A DNA stretch of 64,000 nt from Blepharisma japonicum (taxonomy: Eukaryota; Ciliophora; Heterotrichea; Heterotrichida; Blepharismidae): contig CATKHK010000053.1 of the NCBI GenBank assembly GCA_949751835.1, positions 62,001-126,000 of the forward strand, in the 5' to 3' direction. The position numbers and the translations under genes are program-made. The notes below the pieces were generated by a model. The model saw only the letters and a program-made list of their open reading frames with translations, was not told where the DNA came from and made no database searches. Of this stretch, positions 21,640-31,521 are shown piece after piece; positions within the stretch are counted from its first letter, which is position 1, and each line of letters starts with the position of its first letter.

Positions 21640-22245
21640 CTTGCTTGATGCTCGACTAAGGATATTGTTTACGATTTATACCCTATTGAATATTTTCTTT
21701 ATCACGACAGAGTCACTTCAAGATCTCATGTTAATAAGTTTATTTAGTTTGTAGCTCCTACTGAACCAATTTCAACAAAAACTTAAATGTTTTAGATGAG
21801 CTGACGAAATAGTCCAAGATAGAAGCAATCGCAATTGATTTTATACAATAGCAGCTCAGTTTAGCAGTTCGAATCTATATTGAGTTTTTACATTAATCAA
21901 TATAATAATATATGAAAAGCTGATAGTTATAATGCTATGCTCAAGTCTTTGTATCATTAGCCAAAATTTTAGCATATGATTCCGTTAATGGCGCGTAATA
22001 AGCTCTTTATAAAAATCTTCATTGAGCATAAATTGAAGTCAAAATAAACAATGAAATAATCATAGAAAATTGAATTAACATTAAGTGAGTGAAAAAAATT
22101 TATTTTGAGATTAGATGCTCTTCCTATCTCAACAGAACTGGCTCACAGCAGGCTCAATGCAATACAAAATAGAAACTGATGTTCAACTTCCAATTCAATT
22201 AAGCCTAAGCCTAGCTTTTTAATTATAACTAACCTTTCAATAAGT
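21640..22245 (+). pseudogene. Secreted family, relic G (heavily decayed)
   Basis: Fragments match the family in order. At 21645-21790 is a decayed exon 2 and intron 2 region (GATGCTCGAC, CTTTATCACGA, AAGTTTATTTAG). At 22130-22200 is the Cys pair region near the C terminus (GGCTCAATGCAATAC). Then comes a decayed 3' element (TAACTAACCTTTC). Stops and indels are many. It marks an older round of duplication than the other copies. Confidence 0.5.
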
Positions 22246-22441
22246 AAATAAGTCTTTTTATTTTCTAAATAAAATTCATAAAATTGACACTGTAATAAAA
22301 TTACTTTATTGAATTAAGTTAAAAACGTTTTTAAATGCTTAAATTGGAAAAATATAATCCTTAATTTAGTTAAAATATTACATCAATCGAATATAAAACC
22401 TTTTCTGCTTGAATATCATAACTTAAAAATGCCATATAAAT

Positions 22442-22699
22442 ATGGACAACATCTTCAAGATTCTCGATGAAGACAGCGACGCAGAGCCTGTATCAATCCA
22501 AGAAAAAGTAAAAGAAGCCAAAACCATCACAAGGAGTGGCATTGATAAATCTGAAATTCCAATCAAATCCAAAGCAATCGTAGGCAAGAAGTCAAGGATG
22601 CTTAGAAAAGGAAAAGACAGAGAAAATATGATCGAAAACAAGTACCTAAAAAAGCAAAAGAAAAATTCTCTGCGACAAAAAGCCAAACATTCCTATTAA
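22442..22699 (+). CDS. Small lysine-rich protein, 85 aa
   Basis: The ATG frame of 85 codons ends in TAA. The start is acidic (MDNIFKILDEDSDAE) and the second half strongly basic (GKKSRMLRKGKDRE, KKQKK). The composition suggests a nuclear or nucleolar protein, which is inference. The next ORF begins 21 bp downstream on the same strand and in the same frame, with two TAA codons between. They are either two short genes or parts of one gene. I could not place a 15-16 nt intron that removes both stops. I recognise no family. Confidence 0.5.
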   Translation: MDNIFKILDEDSDAEPVSIQEKVKEAKTITRSGIDKSEIPIKSKAIVGKKSRMLRKGKDRENMIENKYLKKQKKNSLRQKAKHSY

Positions 22700-22720
22700 G
22701 TAATAACATAATATAAAGAA

Positions 22721-23074
22721 ATGTCCATCACACTTTTAAGAAAATATTTGTCAAAGGAACAAAAAGAGCTAAGTGCTGCTGAAGTACCTCTTAAAAGGAC
22801 AAAAAGGACATTTGAAGAGATTTATACTGAGCTCTTACAAAAAGAAAAAGACAAGCAAATTTTGAGGCCTGAAAAACAAATTAAAAAGAGAAAACACAAA
22901 AAATGCGAAAAAATGCCAAAACAGTTTAAGAGTAAATTGGAGAGAATTGAAGAAAGTGACATCTCAATTGACCCAAAAGCACTCTATGAACAAAATTTAG
23001 AAAGACTGAAAAAGAAGAAACCAAGTAAAGTTTCTCAAGAAATCATACAAAAATTAACAAGAAAAACTAACTAA
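22721..23074 (+). CDS. Small lysine-rich protein, 117 aa
   Basis: The ATG frame of 117 codons ends in TAA. It is predicted mostly helical and very basic (KKRKHKKCEKMPK, LKKKKPSK), with repeated KxxK patterns and an acidic patch (IEESDISID). No domain is recognised. A nucleolar or ribosome-biogenesis role would fit the composition, but that is only a guess. It converges with the WD40 gene, with 14 bp between the stop codons. It is in frame with the ORF at 22442-22699 and could be its second half. Confidence 0.5.
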   Translation: MSITLLRKYLSKEQKELSAAEVPLKRTKRTFEEIYTELLQKEKDKQILRPEKQIKKRKHKKCEKMPKQFKSKLERIEESDISIDPKALYEQNLERLKKKKPSKVSQEIIQKLTRKTN

Positions 23075-23088
23075 AATTTATTCTTTGT

Positions 23089-24081
23089 TTATATTTCTTG
23101 CTCAATTCCTGTAGGCTCTAAAACACTGAGCATCCTTAAACTTCCATCCCCACTTCCAACTGCAACCCTGTTGGAATAATTTGCAAAATCAATAGAATAA
23201 ATAGGCTTTACCAGGTTATTCAAAACAGCGAATCGTCTTCTGGACGCTGTTTCATAGAAATAAGCTTCATCACATCCAGCCCCACCAATAGCAAAAATAG
23301 CTCCACAGTCATGTTTACTAAACTGTGCCGAATAAACCATGCAAGCTCTCTCACTTGATCTCAAAGTCTCTGAATACGCTAAAGACCCATCATCAACCCT
23401 CCAAAGCTGCAATTGATCAGAAATCTGATACCCTCCAGTGAGAATTAAGTTTGGGGTTGAATCTATTGAGTCTCCAGCTATCTGAGGACCATACATTCCT
23501 CTTGCTACAGCTCCACTTCTGATGTCCCATAGCAAAATATTATTATCCCACCCTCCACTTACTATCATATTGTCACTGAGAAACTTCACCGAATGAATAC
23601 GGTTCACATGGCCAAGCAGTTCGCCCATTCCTGGGACCAAATTACAGATGACGTCTTTAGTAGACTCGTCATAAATCCTTATGTTCATATCAGAACAGCC
23701 GACAGCGAAGCGTTTTCCTTCATAGTCGTAGTCTAAGCTTAAGGTTTGACAGTCAAGCTTGATAGTGTTGAGCGTTTTTCCTGATGTCGCATGCCAATGC
23801 ATGATAGTTCCTTCTACAGTCAGGGCGATTAAGATGTTTTTGGTTTTTCCAAAGGAAGCAGAAGGTCTCCAACGGATCCCTGTGATAGGAACTGGCCCAG
23901 TCCCGACCCTGCAGTTCAAAGATCTTATAAAGCTCCCACTTACTGATGAGTAAATTTTGACAGTTCCGTCACTGCAGGCGGAGGCGATATGTGAATCGTC
24001 AGGATTTCATCTGACTGTGAGGATTTCTACATTCGGGTCCATGATTGTCCGTTCATGCTCAATCCTTCTTTCTGCTTCCAT
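23089..24081 (-). CDS. WD40-repeat protein, 330 aa
   Basis: The full frame starts at the ATG at 24079-24081 and ends at 23089. It needs UGA as Trp at codon 25 (24007-24009), in the first WD repeat (ILTVRWNPDDSHIASACSDG), where Trp is the consensus. Repeats follow through the protein: residues about 20-60, 70-110, 112-150, 160-200 (VSGGWDNNILLWDIRSG), 205-245 (LTGGYQISDQLQLWRVDDG), 250-290 and 295-330. Seven blades would make one propeller. There are no extra domains, so it is probably a scaffold. The exact orthologue is not identified. A start at 23919 would cut off the first blade and is wrong. Confidence 0.85.
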
Positions 24082-24117
24082 TTTACTAAAATCCTATATC
24101 TTGAGTAGATAATAAAA

Positions 24118-24504
24118 ATGACTAAACTTATAAACCACGGCAGATGGAGCGAGTCCGAGCATGAGAAGTATAAAGAAGGGCTAAAGAGAAGCCTGGACTG
24201 GAAAAAGATTGCCAAGCTTGTAGAGACTAGGACTATTCAGCAGTGCCGATCGCATCATCAAAAAATGAAGAAACAACCTCCTGAGAAGATTTTTAAAGGA
24301 TATAGGAAGACAGTGTAAAAATTATATAGGAGAGACGCCGAGACTCAGTATGAGTTTGAAAATCCATATCAAGCTTTTCAGCCTTGCCAGGTTGACGTGA
24401 ACTTTGCTGAAAGTCTATACAAATCTTTTTGGTATCTATATGAAAATAGCATGAGTCAACAAATGTACTTTGGAGATGCTTTGCCAAAGGAGTGTGTGCT
24501 ATAA
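24118..24504 (+). CDS. SANT/MYB-like DNA-binding protein, 123 aa
   Basis: Exon 1 is 24118-24314 and exon 2 is 24330-24504, with a 15-nt intron (GTAAAAATTATATAG). The spliced frame is 123 aa and ends in TAA. Residues 8-53 are a single SANT/MYB repeat (GRWSESEHEKYKEGL, then WKKIAKLVETRT and QCRSHHQKM), close to the SHAQKY type. The C-terminal 55 residues are aromatic-rich with no known domain. It starts 36 bp from the start of the divergent WD40 gene, so the two may share a promoter. A role as a small transcription factor is inferred from the domain. Confidence 0.75.
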
Positions 24505-24778
24505 AATCAGTTTAACTGAGCTTGAAATTAAATAAAAAAATATATTTTTAAATAAAATTAGTAAGGGTATTCTTATAAATAAGCCATGCTTCCTTTAGCT
24601 AATTAATGATATAATTTAAGGGAAATAAAATAAATAATATAAATAAAGATTTTGAGTTATCTCTTTAATTAATAGTTATTTTAAAGCCAATATTCTTTAG
24701 AGCATCATATATAATTTGTTTATTATTCTAAAACTAAATGTATCAATTAAACTTATTTTTATTTAGTATAATTTACTT

Positions 24779-25438
24779 TTATGGTCTGCTTCTCTTGCTT
24801 CTCAATTGTTCAAGTCTCTTTTGAATATCTCCTCCAGGAGGTAAATTTTTACTTGTGATATTTTCTTTTTTTTGCTCTTCTTCTTTTAAGCTATTTTTCT
24901 TCTCCTCTTCAACGCTTATTTTTTGTGGTTTTTCTTTTCTTTTATTTCTTAATCCACTAACTTTCCTCCCAATAGGATCATGCATTTTAGATGTGTCATT
25001 TTCTTTTGTTATCCTCTTATCCGCTTTAATTTCTTCTTTATTAACAATTTTAGTCTCTTCTACAGGGCTTTCTTTTGCTAATTTTTCTGCTTGCTCTTTC
25101 TCTTCTCTTTCCTTTTTTTGTATGAGATCTTTTAATTTTGTAATATCATTATCATTAGGCATATAAGGCCTAACTCTTTGCATTAACTCATCAGATATTT
25201 TTATATCGACGTCGTCAAAATCCATTTTCTTTCGTGTGTTTATTGCTTCATGCACCCTGTTAATGGCATCTTGGCCAAACATATATCTTAGGACTTCTTC
25301 TGGGCTTTTTCCTTCGTTGAGTTTTTCGCCGATAAATGAATCAAGAGCTTTTGTGAGCTCATTATTTTCGGCGCCAGGGGGAAGTGCTGGTTCTTTAGCA
25401 GCTTTTCGTGCGAAGCTTCTGAAAAGAGACCTTATCAT
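24779..25438 (-). CDS. Probable mitochondrial protein with coiled-coil tail, 219 aa
   Basis: The first 16 residues (MIRSLFRSFARKAAKE) are basic, hydrophobic and free of acidic residues until E16, like a mitochondrial targeting peptide. Residues 25-100 form a compact helical region (EVLRYMFGQDAINRVHEAIN). The rest is charged and coiled-coil-like (KKEREEKEQAEKLAKE), ending in a basic stretch. No family is recognised. It is divergent from the QueD-like gene, with 328 bp between the starts. The frame has no TGA and no intron. Confidence 0.6.
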   Translation of the reverse strand: MIRSLFRSFARKAAKEPALPPGAENNELTKALDSFIGEKLNEGKSPEEVLRYMFGQDAINRVHEAINTRKKMDFDDVDIKISDELMQRVRPYMPNDNDITKLKDLIQKKEREEKEQAEKLAKESPVEETKIVNKEEIKADKRITKENDTSKMHDPIGRKVSGLRNKRKEKPQKISVEEEKKNSLKEEEQKKENITSKNLPPGGDIQKRLEQLRSKRSRP

Positions 25439-25766
25439 ATAATTTAGTAATAAAATATAATAAATATGGAAACTCTGTCTGAATTTTTTTACAGTTAAGA
25501 CAGCATTTGTTTATCAGCTTAATTTGATTTTTTATTTTTGCTGTTAATTTGAATAAAAATCATAAACAAAGGCCAAAACTTTATTTATATTTTTTTAAAA
25601 ATAAAAATTCGTTTTTTAGGCTTAAATGCATCTAGCCTTAAATATTTTTCAGAATTTAAAAAAAAAATGATTTACAGTACAAACTCGGGATAGTTTAGTA
25701 ATATAAAATAATTTCCACAATTTTTAACATTAAAAAATAAGCCAGAATGGGTGGTAGAATTAAAAA
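25439..25766. promoter_or_regulatory. Shared upstream region of two divergent genes
   Basis: The 328 bp between the starts of the mitochondrial-type protein and the QueD-like enzyme must hold both promoters. It is AT-rich with several TATAAA-like words (for example near 25705). I can define no specific site. Confidence 0.35.
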
Positions 25767-26270
25767 ATGAGTATTGGCGAAATTTACTCAAACACATTTT
25801 CCTTTCAAGAAGCGATATTCAGCAGCTCTCATTATATTTCAGACTGCGAACTATTGCATGGGCATGAATATCATTTATCAATATCTTTGGAGAGATCTGG
25901 ACCTTGCAATGGCTCTCCAATAAACAAAAGCTACATTAGAAATCTGTTGTTGGAAATTTGCAACAATTTTGACAAAAGAATTATGATTCCAGAGTATTCT
26001 AAAGAGTTCCTGTTCGAGGATTTAGAAGATCACGTCAGAATAAATTTTAGAAATATTCATTTTGAATTTCCTAAGAGAAATTGCATATTTTTACCTATTA
26101 CCAACACAACCTGTGAAGAGCTGTCAAAGTATATGAGCGATTTAATATTAGAGAAACTTTCTCAGGAATTTAAATGCAGTATAAAAATGCAACGCCTTAA
26201 AGTATCTTTATCAGAACTTTACCAACAGCAAGAAGGGTCAACTAGTTCATGCTTTGGAGGATCCAATTAA
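25767..26270 (+). CDS. 6-pyruvoyl-tetrahydropterin synthase / QueD-family enzyme, 167 aa
   Basis: The family acts on dihydroneopterin triphosphate with a catalytic zinc. Here FSSSHYISDCELLHGHEY supplies the three zinc His (H22, H31, H33) and the catalytic Cys (C27). The C27/H31/H33 spacing is that of bacterial QueD and not the longer gap of animal PTPS. TTCEELSKYM at about residues 119-128 matches the conserved Thr/Glu element that binds the pterin ring. Length is typical for either enzyme, with a divergent middle. Tetrahydrobiopterin synthesis and a queuosine-like side reaction are both possible. The subfamily is not settled. It has no intron and no TGA. Confidence 0.75.
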   Translation: MSIGEIYSNTFSFQEAIFSSSHYISDCELLHGHEYHLSISLERSGPCNGSPINKSYIRNLLLEICNNFDKRIMIPEYSKEFLFEDLEDHVRINFRNIHFEFPKRNCIFLPITNTTCEELSKYMSDLILEKLSQEFKCSIKMQRLKVSLSELYQQQEGSTSSCFGGSN

Positions 26271-26529
26271 TATTGATTAATACATATATTTTATTTAGAA
26301 TAAAAAAGATAATAAAACTATAATTTTTTCGTTTGAAATAAAAATATTTAGTTTTGATGTTCAAAGAAATTTTACCTTATAAAATGCAGAAGGAATAAAT
26401 ATCAATAATAAAATTTAGCGATTATTCTCCAACTTTAAAGAGAAAATTCCGACGCTAAATTAAGCAGATTTTGTTTATAAAATATTATAAAATCATAAAT
26501 TACGAATAATTAATCAATTCATAACAAAA
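26271..26529. other. Short AT-rich spacer
   Basis: No gene is seen. It holds the 3' end of the QueD-like gene and the promoter of the coiled-coil gene. Confidence 0.5.
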
Positions 26530-26640
26530 ATGTCTGACTTTGATTTGAATATAACCCGAATAACACAGTAAGAAAATTACATAGGAGATGATATTGATCA
26601 ATCTGAAACTTCTAAAGAATACGAAATCATTATTAAGACA

Positions 26641-28359
26641 ATGAAGGGTGAACTCTATTCTCTAAAAAATAAACTTGCAATTGCCGAAGAAATGATAAGA
26701 AGATTCAAGCATGATGATGAATCGGAAATTTTAAGCGAGCTTGTAAAAGTCATATAGAAAGAAGTTAAAAACTCTTTAAAAATTACCAGAGAAGATACTA
26801 AACTTAAAGATAAAATCATAAAAGAATATGAAGCAGAATTATCAGAGCTTGGGGATGCTCTTCGAACTTATGAAAATTCTCAAGAACAGCTTCAGCATGA
26901 AAGAGACTATTGGAAATCTTTGGCAAATTGTCAAAATTTTCCTAACAATGAATACAGTGAGCTTCGAGAAAAGCTGAGGGAAATAGAAAAAGATCGAATC
27001 AGAGCCCAAGAAGATGCCGAACACTATAAGCTTAAATTTGGGTCTTTATCTGAAGAATTCTCATCATTAAAAAACCAACTGGAAACTAATGATAACAACT
27101 TAAAATTCCAACAAGCAGCTTTTAAAGGCGAATTTGGAGATATTGAGTACCAGCTTTTAAAGAAAAACGAACAAGTAAAATCTTCGAATAAAAGATTTAT
27201 ACTTTTACAAAGGAAATTAGAAACAGTTCTTGATGAGAAAAAAGAGCTGGAAGAAAAAAACAAAATTTTGGAGAGTGAGAGAAAAAAAATCACTGAAAAA
27301 TGGACAAATTTAGTAAATAGGACTAAAGGTGAAGAAAAATCAAGGATAAAAAATAAAGAGCTGGAAGATGAGCTTAGTTTTACCAAAATTGAGCTAAAAA
27401 GTACTCAGGATAAGCTAAAAGAAGCTTTTATTAGAATTGAAGACCAGCAACAGCAGCTTGCGAGTGAGCAAAGAAGTGCAGCGATTTTTAAAGAGCAAAT
27501 TAATAGGGTAAAAGTCCAGAATAAAGTGCTTACAGATGAAAGAGAAATTTTAGCAAAAATGAATCAAGAGTTGAGTATTAAAGTAAATGACTTAGAAACT
27601 GACTGCACAAAATTTGTGGAAAGCCAGAGAAAAAGCATCAGAAGTGCCTCAGAACTTTCTTTTTCTATTGATGACTCAATAAAGCTGCAAAAGAAAAACA
27701 ACGAGCTTGAAGCTGGGCTTAAAAAAGCTTATAATGATATAAAACGCTTTCAGTCTATAATAAAACAGAAAGATGAAGCTTTGTTAAAGCTGGAAATTAA
27801 GGTTTCTGACTATGAAAACGAAAAAAGAAAAACAGAGCGATATAGGCCTTCAATTTCTACAGATAGTCTATCTGGGCTTATAAAAAACTTAGTTAGAGAA
27901 ACTGACCAGCCTTTAATTTCAGCTAAAGATAGCCCACTATTTTCAAATGACCCTTTAAATGAAAAATATGAGAGGCTGCTTGATAAGTATCAAAGACTAG
28001 AAGAACAAAATATATGGCTTGAAAAACAGTTATCAAGCACCCAAAGTAAGCTAAAAGCTGCAAAAAATGACTTAAATGAGCAGAATTCTCATTTAAGTAC
28101 TCTTGAAGAGTCCAAAGACAAGCTAACAGAAGAAAATGAAAACAGATTCAGACCTTGCAGCGAAGTCATCAAAAAATACTCCTTGAAAAGCCCTATTTTT
28201 ACTTCAAGTCCAAACAGTTCTAACACCAGCTCCCCTATTCGGAAGATTAATAAATCCAGAAGTAACACCCCAGAAGAAGCAGTCACGACCAGATACTCCT
28301 CCCCTTTTAGCATGTCAAGACTAAGTATCTCCAGTAATAAAACCCCTTGGAAATATTAA
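26641..28359 (+). CDS. Long coiled-coil protein, about 567 aa
   Basis: Exons are 26641-26742 and 26758-28359, split by a 15-nt intron (GTAAAAGTCATATAG) in phase 0. The protein is coiled coil almost throughout, with heptad-like Glu/Lys/Leu patterns. It ends in a Ser/Pro-rich basic tail (SSPNSSNTSSPIRKINKSRS) typical of cytoskeletal or centrosomal proteins, probably phosphorylated. The start is uncertain. An ATG at 26530 is in frame and the region between looks coding, but a TAA at 26569-26571 interrupts it beside a 17-nt intron-like string whose removal breaks the frame. I therefore give the next in-frame ATG. The gene converges on the carboxypeptidase gene with 38 bp between the stops. Confidence 0.7.
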
Positions 28360-28397
28360 TATTAACCATTTTGAGAAAATTCGCATCTCAATTAATC

Positions 28398-29726
28398 TTA
28401 TATAATCTGGTTTCCATTAATGAAATCATAAAGCATATGCCAAGCTTGGGCTGGTTTCCATTGAGGAACCATATGTCCTGCACCTTTGACAGTCACCAGT
28501 TTAAGTCCTTGATACTCAATTTGGAACCCAGCAACTTGTTCATCAACGTACCAAGAAGAATAAGGCGTAATCATCTGCAAGTTTAAGTTTTGGAGCCACA
28601 TCCTGGTTCCGATAAGAGGGACTGCTCCATCTACATCTCCTGAATAAATTAAAATTTTAAGCCCAGCTCTGATAAGACTTGGATACAAATAATAAGAGCC
28701 ATGGAGGTAGTCACTCATATAATTTAAGCTTGTGCAGAGCTTCCATGGTTGTACTGAAGTTGGGATATGGAATGCAGCCCTTACAGTGTCGTTACGAAGG
28801 TAGGTGTAAGCGCCGACCCATCCTACGCAAGGAGGGATGATTCCGAGGTTAGGATTCATGTCATATAAATATCTGAACCTGAGCTTGGTGTCTTCAAGAG
28901 AATTTTCATGATAAATGCATTGGCCGTATATATCGTAAATATTGATATTTGGCAAGACACTTTCATAGATATAATCGGTAGTGTTGGCACAATTTTCAGT
29001 ATTCCACTCGTTGAGGTTGTTGCAGTCTTGGACGAGTCTGTTGTACATGTTGAAGCCAATGAGACCGTAGTACCAAGCCATTCTCATAAAGGCAGGGGTA
29101 GTGTCATAGTTCCAGTCTGTGACGCCATTTCCGACAGCAAAACCGACAATGTTGATGCGGTTATAAGGAGTATAAGAGTTATACATAAGAATATTGTTAA
29201 CTAGAGTTGGGACATAGATGCCAGCATAGCTTTCGCCTGTAATGTAAAAATCATGATTACGATACTCCGGAAACTTCCTGAAAAATTGAAGAACTGCTAG
29301 CAAGTTGTCATGCGCTGTAAGCTCATCATCAGTTGAGTTATTTGCCTCATTTCCTAGTATAGAAAACCCAACTCCAGCTGGAGCTTCAATATAAAGCACA
29401 GAGGCATTAGTATTCCAAGCATATTGATTCCTTACCAAATCATTCCCATCTTCAGGAAAGAGATAAGGTCCATGCTCATAAAAGAAGCCATCTAATGAAG
29501 AACACCCTGGACCTCCATTTAGCCAGAGAATCAAAGGATCTGTTGCTGGGTTGCTTTGGCTTGTAACAAGGATATAGTGAAGGGATTTCCCACCTGAGTT
29601 TGGTATATCAAGGTAGCCGGAATAGGTGTCAAAATTTGGCACGTCTGGAAGGTTAGGCTGATTTGTGACGAGATCTTGAAAAGGTGCTCCAAAGGCGAGT
29701 CCAAGAAGAAACAGATAAACCCACAT
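28398..29726 (-). CDS. Serine carboxypeptidase (peptidase family S10), 442 aa
   Basis: S10 enzymes remove C-terminal residues in acidic lysosome-like compartments. The N terminus is a signal peptide (MWVYLFLLGLAFGAP). Family hallmarks are present in order: LWLNGGPGCSS at about 68-77, the nucleophile S166 in GESYAGIYVP, the catalytic Asp366 in SGDVDGAVP, and the catalytic His418 in GAGHMVP. Substrate-binding WNTNASVLYIEAPAGVGFS is also intact. The length is normal for the family. In a ciliate it most likely works in the phagosome or lysosome. No intron or TGA is present. The 190 bp upstream of the start are pyrimidine-rich on the coding strand. Confidence 0.93.
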   Translation of the reverse strand: MWVYLFLLGLAFGAPFQDLVTNQPNLPDVPNFDTYSGYLDIPNSGGKSLHYILVTSQSNPATDPLILWLNGGPGCSSLDGFFYEHGPYLFPEDGNDLVRNQYAWNTNASVLYIEAPAGVGFSILGNEANNSTDDELTAHDNLLAVLQFFRKFPEYRNHDFYITGESYAGIYVPTLVNNILMYNSYTPYNRINIVGFAVGNGVTDWNYDTTPAFMRMAWYYGLIGFNMYNRLVQDCNNLNEWNTENCANTTDYIYESVLPNINIYDIYGQCIYHENSLEDTKLRFRYLYDMNPNLGIIPPCVGWVGAYTYLRNDTVRAAFHIPTSVQPWKLCTSLNYMSDYLHGSYYLYPSLIRAGLKILIYSGDVDGAVPLIGTRMWLQNLNLQMITPYSSWYVDEQVAGFQIEYQGLKLVTVKGAGHMVPQWKPAQAWHMLYDFINGNQII

Positions 29727-30427
29727 TTTATAATATGTTCACCAAGTAAGAAAGAAATTGAAGATTGAGAGACTTTGAAGGGAAATGGGAAGTTGATGGG
29801 GAAATATTGATGGATTTGAAAGAAAAGAGGATTTTTGGGGAAAATTATTGAAGATGAGAAAAGAATGAAATTTTTATGATTGATGAAAATAGAGAGTAGG
29901 GAGAAGATTGAATAAGATATTAGAAAAGATTGAAAAAAAAAGGAAAAATAATTAAATCCAAAGACTCTTTGAGGATTCTTATCAGAAATTTTGTTTTATA
30001 CTTTTAACTGATACAAACTTAGAATTAAGATACATATTAAATAAAGTCAAAATAAGGGAAAGCATTGAAGACTCACTAAAGTACTTTTATGATATAAAAT
30101 TATGAAAATTTATTTAGCTATAATTGAGTAGCCCTAATAAAATAAATATAGAATTATTGAAAAATTATTTATATGAATCAAAATTATATTGATCTTGTAG
30201 AGATGATAAATCAATTAAAGAGATATAAATTATCGATAATACCTATATTTGTGTTATGAAATAATCTAAATTAAGATAGCTAGAAATAGTTAAAACAACT
30301 GTTAAATGGAATATTTAAGTAATTTAAAGTTTATTATTGCTTATTTAATTAATGAATTTATGTTGGCTCTTGCCATTATAGGACATAAATCAATTTCTTC
30401 CACTTAAAATCATAGGAAAGAAGAAAA
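29727..30427. promoter_or_regulatory. Upstream region with strand-biased polypyrimidine tract
   Basis: From 29757 to 29945 the plus strand is almost all purine (GAAGGGAAATGGGAAG and similar), so the coding strand of the minus-strand carboxypeptidase is pyrimidine-rich upstream of its start. Beyond 29950 the sequence is AT-rich and unassigned. Confidence 0.35.
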
Positions 30428-31450
30428 ATGGATTCGATCCACATTTTCACCCCTTACAAATTTTATCATGAATAGGTATCTTTTGCTCCTCTATTCTTTT
30501 TTATACTATTTTACCTTCCTCTGCTCAATACTCTTGCTTTAGTTGTCATTGGCCTACTCAATACAATATCTTTGATTGGAACCCTTTATGCAGGAATGAA
30601 ATGTACAATAATCGATCCTACAGATCCTTTTGTTTGCAAAGTAAAGCTGATATAATTGAAAGTGCAAACTCTAAATGCTCACTATGTAAAGCATATAAAA
30701 TGATAGAAGCAAGCATTGTGCAAAATGCAAGCGTTGTGTGATAGGATTTGACCACCATTGTAAGTGGCTAAATAATTGCATAGGGAGTAAATATTATACC
30801 TTATTAATGAATTATTTATTTTTAAATTGCACAAATTAGCAAGTAGAAAATTTAAATAAGGAGAAATAAGGTTTTGAAAACAAAATCCTTTGCAAATATA
30901 TAAGTATCGATATTTTGAGGCATATAAATGATTTTCAGCTTGATTGTTTTCTTTATAATGGCATTATTTATTCAAACAGGAGCTGGCCTTTAAATTTTTG
31001 TTGATGTCCTTAAGAATCAATTTCCTCAGAAATAATTACAGATCGGTATCGTTTAAACGACTCAGGAAAATTCAGCTTAATTTCTTTAATTTTAGCCACA
31101 TCATTGCTGAGTTTAATTGCTAGTATTTTTTTAGCTCATCTTTTAATTTTTCATTTTTATCTAAGATGCCTAGGAATAACCACATACGACTATATTCTTA
31201 ATCAAAAAGAAAGAAATTATAACTTAACCCAAATATATAGCGTGAATAATACCATGGAAACATCTATTATAGACGACAATCATTGTAAAATCGTCATAAT
31301 AGAAGAATTTTCTATCATAGAAAGAATTGTAAAATTTCGTTCTACCAAATCGGAGAATTTCAGTCTTATGATATTAATTATATGCTCAGTACTCCCAGAG
31401 CACATGAAATAACCCATCAAGATATTGAATCTTTCCAATCTGCCTAAAAT
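30428..31450 (+). pseudogene. DHHC-type protein S-acyltransferase pseudogene
   Basis: Palmitoyltransferases of this family carry a Cys-rich DHHC domain between membrane spans. Here [20 protein letters not shown], then LNNCIG, is clear at about 30725-30795, preceded by hydrophobic segments and KCSLC. A later hydrophobic segment is followed by GITTYDYIL, the family's TTxE-type motif, at about 31175-31200. The frame is broken by an early TAG at 30473-30475, a shift just before the DHHC core, and several later stops. Tiny introns do not remove them. It is a decayed single gene in an otherwise compact region. The Cys in DHHC is still present, so loss came from stops and indels. Confidence 0.65.
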
Positions 31451-31521
31451 ATGAGTTTTGTAACCGATTAGCTGGACATAATAACATTAAAATTTTCAAC
31501 ACTAATAATAATTAGAATAGC

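Noticed and set aside
21860-21895. Possible tRNA T-arm (GTTCGAATC)
   Set aside because: No matching acceptor stem, anticodon arm or D arm around it.
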